Made by a program: the position numbers and the translations under genes. Source: Actinomycetes bacterium (GTDB lineage Bacteria; Actinomycetota; Actinomycetes; Actinomycetales; Actinomycetaceae). From it: a stretch of DNA of 7,775 nt. Shown here in pieces: positions 1-5,845 of this stretch (the stretch's first letter is position 1; every line of letters begins with the position of its first letter). Location of the stretch: assembly GCA_023387755.1 (NCBI GenBank), contig JAEWHO010000050.1, positions 1-7,775 of the forward strand. Direction: 5' to 3'. Under the pieces are notes generated by a model. It was given only the letters and a program-made list of their open reading frames with translations, did no database searches and was not told the origin of the DNA.

Positions 1-71
1 CTTTAATACGGGAGGATACAAAAGAAAATCTTGAATTTAGCTTCCTGGCCTCGCCGGATTGACTAGTGGTT

Positions 72-941
72 TCAATTGGCCGGGGCTTCCTGTTCCCCGA
101 CACCACCAGCCTTGCCGTTCCCGCCGACCGCCGCCCTCAGGTCGGCGATTTCGGAGCGGAGGGCGCGCACCTCTGCGAGGAGTTCGGCGTGGGCAGCGGC
201 GTCGAGCGCGGCATCGGCCTGAGCGGCTTCCTCATTGGCGTCGTCGACGCGCTCGACGATCCAGGAGGCGAGCGTCGCCGTCACCGTACCTAAAACCGCG
301 ATCCCAAAGAGCATTAACACAGTGGCCACAATGCGGCCCGTCACCGATACCGGAACCAGGTCACCGTAGCCAACCGTGGTGATCGTGACGAAGGCCCACC
401 ATAGGCCATCCCAGAAATCCGTGATGTATGCCCCAGGAAGCTCCCGCTCAGCATCAACGATCGCGAGCGCGCCCACGAGCACCAACAGTAGAGCCGAGGC
501 GACCACGTACGTAACAATTTTCCCGCGGAAAGACGACCCCGCGCGGCGGTTAAGAATCCGCACCAAAAACACCAGCCGCAACAGTCGCAGCGGCCTAAAC
601 AGCGGCAACGCCACCGTGATGAAGTCAAACCAGCGGCTGCGGAAGAACTGCCACTTATGCTTCGCAATCACCAACCGATACAGGTACTCCACCAGGAACC
701 CGATCCAGATAACCTGCCCGGCAATCCCGCACGCTCGGGCCACCGGATCGCTCACGTGGGGCCAAATAATCGGGATCGCATAAACAACCAGGAACGCAAA
801 GGCGCCCACGGTGAGGGGGATATCCATCAGCCGCTCCCACCGTTCCAAGCGCGGGTCGCTGTGAGGGTCCTTTGCGGTAGCGGTTCCGGCGTCGTGACGC
901 ACGGCCGTCGCACGAGCGGGGCGGCGTTGTTCTGGCGGCAT
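72..941 (-). CDS. Six-transmembrane voltage-gated-type potassium channel
   Basis: Predicted inner-membrane K+ channel subunit of 289 residues that would work as a tetramer. Hydrophobic segments are visible at about residues 41-60 (S1), 73-92 (S2), 103-115 (S3), 142-162 (S5) and 202-229 (S6). Residues 116-133 form an S4-like segment with arginines at several three-residue steps. The selectivity filter TTVGYGD sits at about 188-194, after a tryptophan-rich pore helix. An Ala/Glu-rich tail at about 232-273 has heptad-like leucines and probably forms a tetramerising coiled coil; no RCK/TrkA domain follows. Start choice: an ATG three codons upstream (at 950) has no spaced ribosome binding site, whereas the ATG at 941 has AGGA eight bases ahead of it. 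The gene diverges from the IclR-family gene. The ion-channel assignment is secure from the filter. Voltage gating is inferred from S4, and its physiological role (membrane potential or K+ homeostasis) is unknown. Confidence 0.93.
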   Translation of the reverse strand: MPPEQRRPARATAVRHDAGTATAKDPHSDPRLERWERLMDIPLTVGAFAFLVVYAIPIIWPHVSDPVARACGIAGQVIWIGFLVEYLYRLVIAKHKWQFFRSRWFDFITVALPLFRPLRLLRLVFLVRILNRRAGSSFRGKIVTYVVASALLLVLVGALAIVDAERELPGAYITDFWDGLWWAFVTITTVGYGDLVPVSVTGRIVATVLMLFGIAVLGTVTATLASWIVERVDDANEEAAQADAALDAAAHAELLAEVRALRSEIADLRAAVGGNGKAGGVGEQEAPAN

Positions 942-950
942 GGGGATCAT

Positions 951-1137
951 CCTGACGGAGCACGAGCGAGACTTAGTTTCACGTTACCGGACTACGCGGT
1001 GTCACAAGCGCCCGGGCGCGGGCCGGACTGCGCCATATGCGCACGCCGTCGGGCGGAACACGGAATAATAGAGTTGCCCTGAATGAGTCAACGCGGCGGT
1101 ACGCGCTGAGGCACGCCGCCGGTAACCGGGAGTTAGC
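951..1137. promoter_or_regulatory. Divergent intergenic region with two dyads
   Basis: This gap separates the minus-strand channel gene from the plus-strand IclR-family gene and must carry the promoters for both. Two dyads are visible: a perfect 12-bp palindrome GCGCCCGGGCGC at 1008-1019, and TGCGC-N5-GCGCA at 1029-1043. Nearer the regulator there is GCGGCG (1093-1098) facing CGCCGC (1114-1119) across 15 bases. IclR-family proteins often bind dyads next to their own gene, so autoregulation or control of the channel is possible. No convincing -35/-10 pair could be picked by eye. The dyads are seen; their role is inferred. Confidence 0.35.
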
Positions 1138-1920
1138 GTGAACCCTCGAGACACCCGCACCGCGGTCGATAAAGCCATGGCCCTGTTGAAGGCCTTTGAA
1201 GGAGACGGGAGCGTTGGTGTGGGCGTCTCTGAACTCGCGCGGCGCTGTGACCTGTCCAAATCTACCGCCTTCCGGCTGCTCGGCATCCTGGCGCGCAACG
1301 GTGCCGTGGAAAGGGCCGGCTCCTCCTATCGGCTCGGCCCCATGCTCTTTGGGTTAGCCGACCCACAACCCACGCCGCACATCGACTTCCTCAACGAAAC
1401 CCTTACCCCGTACCTGGCTAAACTCTTCGAACTGACCCGCCAAACCGTGCACTTGGCCGTACTCGCCGGCACCGAAGTCAATTACCTGAACAAACTGCAC
1501 GCCCAATTCCGCGTGAACTCGCCCTCCCGGATCGGCGGCCGCGCGCCCGCCTACTGCACCGCCGTCGGCAAAGTCATGCTCTCCTACGACCACGACGCCA
1601 TGGAAGCCGTACTGGGCAGCCACCTCGAACCGTGGACGCCCCACACCATCACCGACCCAGCCCGGCTGCGCCGCGAACTCGAACAGGTACGCGAAACCAA
1701 TATCGCCTACGACCGGCAAGAAATCATGCTCGGCCTGAACTGCATCGCGGCGCCTGTGATGAGTCCGGCACGCCTGCCTGTGGCTGCCTTCTCTGTCTCC
1801 GGCCGCGCCGGGATGATGGACCCCGCCAAATACGAGAAACTCCTGCGTAAAGTGTGTTTCGAAGCCGGAAAAGCAATTGCCGGGCGACGACGCCGCCGCC
1901 CGGCCGGGCAGCAACTATAG
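1138..1920 (+). CDS. IclR-family transcriptional regulator
   Basis: A 260-residue cytoplasmic DNA-binding regulator, the usual size for the family. Residues about 8-68 form the winged helix-turn-helix: an AVDKAMALL opening helix, then SELARRCDLSKSTAFRLL as the HTH, and a wing ending in SSYRLG. Residues about 85-248 are the GAF-like effector-binding domain. It carries the family pattern around 132-148 (IGGRAPAYCTAVGKVML) and at about 191-206 (DRQEIMLGLNCIAAPV), where most members have an acidic pair before the G-x-x-CIAAP segment. The C-terminus ends in an Arg-rich stretch (about 250-254). The GTG start is supported by GGGAG at 1128-1132, five bases upstream. IclR proteins usually control catabolic or efflux genes in response to a small molecule. 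No catabolic genes are nearby, so the ligand and targets cannot be named; the divergent channel gene is one candidate target. Confidence 0.95.
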   Translation: MNPRDTRTAVDKAMALLKAFEGDGSVGVGVSELARRCDLSKSTAFRLLGILARNGAVERAGSSYRLGPMLFGLADPQPTPHIDFLNETLTPYLAKLFELTRQTVHLAVLAGTEVNYLNKLHAQFRVNSPSRIGGRAPAYCTAVGKVMLSYDHDAMEAVLGSHLEPWTPHTITDPARLRRELEQVRETNIAYDRQEIMLGLNCIAAPVMSPARLPVAAFSVSGRAGMMDPAKYEKLLRKVCFEAGKAIAGRRRRRPAGQQL

Positions 1921-1961
1921 AACTATCGCGGCCGTCAGCAGACGTGAGATATGTCAATAAC

Positions 1962-2015
1962 TTAGGGCAGCCTTGGCTAGCGAGAGTCGTTGCTAGTAAG
2001 GTGAGGCTTGCCGAA
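1962..2015 (+). promoter_or_regulatory. Candidate tandem DtxR/IdeR-like boxes upstream of the metal importer
   Basis: Two 19-bp sites resemble the iron-box consensus TTAGGTWAGSCTWACCTWA. Site 1, TTAGGGCAGCCTTGGCTAG at 1962-1980, agrees at 14 of 19 positions by my hand alignment. Site 2, TAAGGTGAGGCTTGCCGAA at 1997-2015, agrees at 15 of 19. Their centres are 35 bp apart. A weak promoter guess, TTGGCT (1973-1978) with TAAGGT (1997-2002) at 18-bp spacing, would overlap both sites and fit repression by a metal-loaded DtxR-family protein (IdeR, DtxR or MntR). The matches are seen; the regulator and metal are inferred, and no regulator of this family lies in the window. Confidence 0.45.
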
Positions 2016-2050
2016 AGAGTTTCCTCGGCTCAACCCTGCTCTTCACAACC

Positions 2051-2057
2051 AGGAGGA
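2051..2057 (+). promoter_or_regulatory. Ribosome binding site of the metal receptor gene
   Basis: AGGAGGA lies four bases before the ATG at 2062. It decides the start: an in-frame TTG at 2008 would add 18 residues ahead of the signal peptide, has no such site, and falls inside the second candidate iron box. Confidence 0.8.
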
Positions 2058-2061
2058 CCTC

Positions 2062-3057
2062 ATGTCATCCTCGCGCCCTCACAAACGGCGGATGCTATCC
2101 CGCATGATGGCCGTAGCCGCCAGCACGGCGCTGCTATTCTCAGCCGGCTGCGCCGTATCCGAAAAGGACAAGCCCGCCGGTGAAAGCACCGGCAGCACCA
2201 GCGCAGAGGCCGGTAAGCTCACCATTTTCGCCACCACCGGCTACCTTGGCGACGCCGCCAAGAACATCGCCCCGGAGGCAGACATCACCGTCATGGTCGG
2301 CCCCGGTGGAGACCCGCACACCTACCAGCCCTCCACCAAGGATATTGAGAAGATGCGCAGCGCCGACGTGGTGCTGTGGAACGGTTTGCACCTGGAAGCC
2401 CAGATGATCGACCAGCTCGAATCGCTGGGGGACAAGCAGCTTTCGGTGGGGAAGGAAATCCCCGAGGATATGCTGCTGCCGTGGCCGGAAAAGGATGATG
2501 AAGGCAACGACCTATTCGATCCCCACATCTGGAACTCCCCGGATATCTGGATGAACGTGAGCCAGCAGATCGTAGACAAGCTCTCCCAAACCGATTCTGC
2601 GCATGCCGACCAGTACAAAGCTAATGGCGAGAAGTACATCAACGGCATCAAGGACATGAAGAAGAAGGCTGAAGAGGCCCTCTCCAAGATCCCCGAGGCC
2701 CAGCGCACCCTGGTTACCGGGCATGACGCCTTCCAGTACTTCGGTAAAACCTTCGGTCTGGAGGTTCTGGCCACTGACTTCGTTACCAGTGAATCTGAGA
2801 TGAGCGCCGCCGAGCTTAACGATCTGGCTGCTCTTATCGCCGAAAAGAAACTCCCGGTGATCTTCCAGGACAATCTGAAGAACCCTCAGGCGATTAAATC
2901 CCTGGAAGAAGCCGTGGAATCCAAGGGATGGGAAGTAAGCGTCTCGGATGAGGAACTTTTCGCTGACTCCCTGGGCGATCACAGCCCGGTTGACACCTAC
3001 TTCGGTGCCTACGAGCACAACGTGGAAACGATCGTGAAGGCGCTGACTTCCAAGTGA
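2062..3057 (+). CDS. Metal ABC transporter substrate-binding lipoprotein (TroA/MntA/ZnuA family)
   Basis: A 331-residue extracytoplasmic receptor, anchored by a lipid, that captures a divalent metal for the importer encoded downstream. The signal peptide has a basic start (residues 1-14), a hydrophobic core (about 16-27) and a lipobox ending SAG-Cys30. The mature N-terminus is a short Ser/Thr/Gly/Ala linker. Cluster A-I metal-receptor features follow. The predicted ligands are His86 (GGDPHTYQP), His155 (DPHIWNSP), His221 (VTGHDAFQYF) and Asp302 (LFADSLG). Their spacing of 69, 66 and 81 residues is very close to that of TroA. The loop before His155 is acidic, not His-rich, which argues against a specialised ZnuA. 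The substrate is therefore Mn, Zn or possibly Fe. The gene ends with tandem TGA codons, and a strong stem-loop follows before the ATPase gene. It is the first gene of the importer operon and probably metal-repressed. Confidence 0.95.
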   Translation: MSSSRPHKRRMLSRMMAVAASTALLFSAGCAVSEKDKPAGESTGSTSAEAGKLTIFATTGYLGDAAKNIAPEADITVMVGPGGDPHTYQPSTKDIEKMRSADVVLWNGLHLEAQMIDQLESLGDKQLSVGKEIPEDMLLPWPEKDDEGNDLFDPHIWNSPDIWMNVSQQIVDKLSQTDSAHADQYKANGEKYINGIKDMKKKAEEALSKIPEAQRTLVTGHDAFQYFGKTFGLEVLATDFVTSESEMSAAELNDLAALIAEKKLPVIFQDNLKNPQAIKSLEEAVESKGWEVSVSDEELFADSLGDHSPVDTYFGAYEHNVETIVKALTSK

Positions 3058-3121
3058 TGAGTACCCCCAGTTCGTGCCTACCTGCCAGGCGCTTACTGGA
3101 GTGGAGTATCGACTAGGCAGT

Positions 3122-3151
3122 GTCCGGCACACCCGCACGGGTGTGCCGGAC
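3122..3151 (+). other. Intercistronic stem-loop between receptor and ATPase genes
   Basis: GTCCGGCACACCC (3122-3134) is perfectly complementary to GGGTGTGCCGGAC (3139-3151) across a GCAC tetraloop. One G-U and one G-C pair may extend the stem by two. No run of T follows, so it is not a standard intrinsic terminator. Stem-loops placed after the receptor gene of ABC operons often raise receptor mRNA over the membrane-component mRNA by blocking 3' decay or by partial termination. That role is inferred here from position. Confidence 0.7.
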
Positions 3152-3175
3152 GCCGTCGTCATAAGAGAGGAAAAT

Positions 3176-3904
3176 ATGTCCGCCACCCCTGCGCTGCGAC
3201 TGGACAACCTCGCTGTTGCCTACCATGACGTCCTCGCCCTCAGCCACGCCAACCTGACCGTGAAACCCGGCGTTATCATCGGGATCGTAGGGCCCAACGG
3301 CGCCGGTAAATCCACCCTCCTCAAAGGTGCACTCGGGCTCGTACCAATCCTGTGTGGCAAGGCCGAGTTCTTCGGATCACCGCTGTCTCAGGCGCGAGAC
3401 CGGGTCGGCTACCTACCCCAGCATTCCAGCGTGGACTGGGATTTTCCCGCCACCGTACGCGATGTTGCCCTGATGGGAACCTACCAGCCAGGGCGGTGGT
3501 TCGGGCGCACAAGCCGGGCAGATCGTGAACGGGCGGACCAGGCTCTCGAACGGGTGGGACTCGCTAAACTCGCAAACCGGCAAATCGGCGAACTATCCGG
3601 CGGCCAGCGCCAGCGTGCTTTCCTGGCCCGGGTGTTAGCGCAAAATGCTGAGCTGTACTTTATGGACGAACCCTTCGCCGGGGTGGATATTGCCAGCCAA
3701 GAAACCATCACCGAAGTGCTGCATTCGCTGCGCGCCGAAGGTGCCACCATCGTGATCGTCCACCACGACCTCGCCACGATTCCGAACCTGTGCGACGAAG
3801 TCGCTCTCATTGACGGGACTGTCGTGGCTGACGGGCCAGTCGATGAGGTGTTCACGCGGGAATTGATTGACCGCACCTACGGGCTCAGTGAAGTGAGCGT
3901 GTAA
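3176..3904 (+). CDS. Metal ABC transporter ATP-binding protein
   Basis: A 242-residue cytoplasmic ATPase that powers the importer. All nucleotide-binding motifs are intact: Walker A GPNGAGKST at 39-47, Q-loop Gln82, signature LSGGQ at 140-144, Walker B ending in YFMDEP (161-166) with catalytic Glu165, and switch His197. The segment after the Q-loop, HSSVDWDFPATVRDV (83-97), is typical of the Mn/Zn/Fe-type ATPases (TroB, MntB, SitB) and separates them from other ABC importers. The start is the ATG with GAGAGG at 3165-3170, five bases ahead; it lies just downstream of the intercistronic stem-loop. The stop TAA shares one base with the next ATG (TAATG), which suggests translational coupling to the first permease. 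The metal cannot be told from this subunit. Confidence 0.96.
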   Translation: MSATPALRLDNLAVAYHDVLALSHANLTVKPGVIIGIVGPNGAGKSTLLKGALGLVPILCGKAEFFGSPLSQARDRVGYLPQHSSVDWDFPATVRDVALMGTYQPGRWFGRTSRADRERADQALERVGLAKLANRQIGELSGGQRQRAFLARVLAQNAELYFMDEPFAGVDIASQETITEVLHSLRAEGATIVIVHHDLATIPNLCDEVALIDGTVVADGPVDEVFTRELIDRTYGLSEVSV

Positions 3905-4824
3905 TGCTGTCCCTGACCGACTTCTTCACCACCCACACCTACCGCACCATGCTGATCGGGTGCACCCTCATCGGGGCTTTAGCCGGTGCCACCGGCAGTT
4001 TCATCTACCTGCGTAAACGCACCCTGATCTCTGACGTGATCGGCCACAGCGCCACCACGGGAGTAATGCTCGCCTTCATCATCGGTGCTGCCGTCCTCGG
4101 TATCGACGGGCGCTCCCTGTGGATACTCGTCGTCGGCAGCGTCATTATTGGTACGCTGGCCGCCGTCACCGCGGACGCGATCGCGGCCACCACGCGGGTC
4201 GGTATCGACGCCGCCATGGCGATTATGCTGGCCCTCTTTTTCGGCACCGGACTCATTTTGCTGCGCCTGATCGAAAAATCGCATCTGCGCGGGCGCGGGG
4301 GGCTAAAAGATTACTTCTTTGGCAATGCCTCCCAATTAACAAAGGCAGACGTCACCACTATCGCGATTTTGTGCGTCGTCGTGGGGGCGGCGGTAGTGGC
4401 CAGTTACCGCGCCTTCGCCGTCCACGTATTTGATCCGACGACGGCGGAAATAGCCGGCTTCCGCTCCCGCCTCATCTCATCGCTCATGCTGGTACTCGTA
4501 TCGATTGCGGTAGTTGTGGGAGTGAAATCGGTGGGGCTGGTACTGATGGTCGCGCTCGCGGCAGTGCCCCCCGCTGCTGCCCGCCAGTGGACCCGCCACC
4601 TGCACACGATGGTGCTGCTGTCCGGAGCGATCGGCGCGATTAGCGCAGTACTGGGCAGCTATCTTGCGGTAGCAATTGGGCGTCTACCCACCGGCCCGAT
4701 GATCGTGCTCGTGCTGACGGCGCTACTGTTCGTGAGCCTATTAGCCGCGCCCGGGCGGTCCGTGCTGGTGCGCCGTCGGGCCCGCCGCCGGCAGCGGGCA
4801 GTGCTGTTGGAAGGGGCCCAGTGA
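3904..4824 (+). CDS. Metal ABC transporter permease, first copy
   Basis: A 306-residue integral membrane protein of the ABC-3 (ZnuB/TroC/MntC) family, with about eight or nine hydrophobic segments. Family signatures are the N-terminal loop after helix 1, YLRKRTLISDVIGHSATTGV (35-54), the KDYFFGNASQL segment (135-145), and the conserved VGLVLMVALAAVPPAAAR near 210-227, where small residues and paired prolines shape the translocation path. The C-terminus is Arg-rich (about 286-298) and probably cytoplasmic. It overlaps the ATPase gene by one base and is followed after 22 bp by a second, different permease. The pair probably forms a heterodimeric channel, as in TroC/TroD and MntC/MntD systems. 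This arrangement favours Mn/Fe/Zn Tro-type uptake over ZnuB homodimers. Confidence 0.94.
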   Translation: MLSLTDFFTTHTYRTMLIGCTLIGALAGATGSFIYLRKRTLISDVIGHSATTGVMLAFIIGAAVLGIDGRSLWILVVGSVIIGTLAAVTADAIAATTRVGIDAAMAIMLALFFGTGLILLRLIEKSHLRGRGGLKDYFFGNASQLTKADVTTIAILCVVVGAAVVASYRAFAVHVFDPTTAEIAGFRSRLISSLMLVLVSIAVVVGVKSVGLVLMVALAAVPPAAARQWTRHLHTMVLLSGAIGAISAVLGSYLAVAIGRLPTGPMIVLVLTALLFVSLLAAPGRSVLVRRRARRRQRAVLLEGAQ

Positions 4825-4846
4825 GTATCGCATCAGGAGAGGCCCA

Positions 4847-5761
4847 ATGAGTTTCGCGGTTGCCGTATTCCTCCTCGCCGTCGTCACCGCTGTCACCACT
4901 GCTGTACCGGGCGTCTTCCTGGTACTCCGGCGGCAGTCGATGCTGATTGACGCGATGAGCCACGCTGCCCTGCCCGGTATTGTGCTCGCCGCCATGGTGA
5001 TCGGCTCGATCAACTCGCCCTGGCTCATTGTGGGCGCCGGCCTGGGGGCGATGGTGGTGGTTTTCGCGGCCGAATATTTGCGTTCCACCGGCCTTATCAC
5101 CGGCGACGCCGACCAAGCCCTCATCTTCCCCGCCTTGTTCTCCATCGGCGTTATCCTCATCTCCACTCGCTTCACGCAGGTGCATCTACACGAAGATGCC
5201 GTACTCGTAGGAGATTTCAACTTTGTCGCTTTCGACACGGTGATCTGGGCCGGGCGGGACTGGGGGCCGCGCTATATGTGGATGATGCTGGGAATGCTGG
5301 TCATTAATGTGGCATTCACGGTGATCTTCTACCGGCCCCTGGTGATGTCTACATTTGACGCGAGCTACGCCAATACACGCGGTATCCACACTGCCTTATT
5401 GAATTACGCCCTCATGGGGTTGATTGCAGTGAATGTGGTGGCGGCCTTCAATGCGGCCGGGGCGGTGCTCGTGGTTGCGCTCATGGTGGTGCCGCCCGCC
5501 ACCGCGCTTTTGATCACTCGGCGGATCCCACACATGATTGCGACGACGGCGGTGCTCGCTGCGCTCGCGGCAACGATTGGCTTCTGGCTCGCGTACGTCA
5601 CCAATGCAGCAACTTCTGCGACTATGGCCGCAGTCGAAGGGGTCATGTTCCTGGTGGTGTGGGCCTATGTGTTCGCGCGCCAGCGGCGTGCCGGGCGTAC
5701 CCGTCACGCCGCCGTCGTAGCCGAGGCGAATCGGGAAGAGCGGCACCGGCAATTTGCGTAA
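4847..5761 (+). CDS. Metal ABC transporter permease, second copy
   Basis: A 304-residue ABC-3 family membrane protein, homologous in layout to the preceding permease but clearly diverged. The helix-1 loop carries VLRRQSMLIDAMSHAALPGI (26-45), the equivalent of the LISDVIGHS segment. The GDADQALIFPALFSIGVILIS region (86-106) and a long extracytoplasmic or linker segment at about 107-146 resemble TroD/MntD proteins. The coupling and translocation segment GAVLVVALMVVPPATALLI is at about 205-223. The C-terminal 25-30 residues are charged and soluble. AGGAGAGG at 4835-4842 precedes the ATG. The two permeases probably diverged after an old duplication and now act together with the shared ATPase and receptor. 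It is the last gene of the clear importer block. Confidence 0.94.
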   Translation: MSFAVAVFLLAVVTAVTTAVPGVFLVLRRQSMLIDAMSHAALPGIVLAAMVIGSINSPWLIVGAGLGAMVVVFAAEYLRSTGLITGDADQALIFPALFSIGVILISTRFTQVHLHEDAVLVGDFNFVAFDTVIWAGRDWGPRYMWMMLGMLVINVAFTVIFYRPLVMSTFDASYANTRGIHTALLNYALMGLIAVNVVAAFNAAGAVLVVALMVVPPATALLITRRIPHMIATTAVLAALAATIGFWLAYVTNAATSATMAAVEGVMFLVVWAYVFARQRRAGRTRHAAVVAEANREERHRQFA

Positions 5762-5845
5762 CGGCAGCGTGGGGGAGCAGGGTAGACAAGGAGGGCGCGG
5801 CGTCGGCGTCGAAAATATAGTCGTTAAAAATACATAGGAGGGCGT
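5762..5845 (+). promoter_or_regulatory. Gap before the MFS gene, AT-rich with possible -10 element
   Basis: The 84-bp gap holds a short AT-rich patch around 5811-5835 in otherwise GC-rich DNA. TATAGT at 5816-5821 could serve as a -10 element, but there is no good -35 at 16-18 bp. AGGAGGG at 5836-5842 is the ribosome binding site of the MFS gene. No terminator hairpin was seen after the permease, so read-through from the importer operon is possible. An independent weak promoter is the alternative. Confidence 0.3.

Noticed and set aside
1..71. Possible gene fragment or terminator at the left edge
   Set aside because: The stretch is AT-rich with stops in several frames, and I found no hairpin with a T-run in the channel gene's direction. 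It is too short to interpret.
2008..2061. Upstream TTG start for the metal receptor
   Set aside because: It lacks a ribosome binding site, overlaps the second candidate iron box, and would put 18 polar residues before the signal peptide. The ATG at 2062 has a near-ideal AGGAGGA.
3122..3151. Rho-independent terminator after the receptor gene
   Set aside because: The stem is strong, but the bases after it contain no T-run, and the importer genes continue downstream. It is better described as an intercistronic stem-loop.
2512..3207. 231-residue antisense open frame within the receptor gene
   Set aside because: It is the reverse-strand shadow of a clearly coding gene, with no recognisable domain.
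4640..5238. Antisense open frames of 165-181 residues across the two permeases
   Set aside because: They are charged, low-complexity products antisense to strongly conserved membrane proteins, as expected by chance in high-GC DNA.
5788..5795. AAGGAGGG, a perfect ribosome-binding-like sequence in the gap before the MFS gene
   Set aside because: No start codon lies at a usable distance downstream, so it does not mark a small gene.
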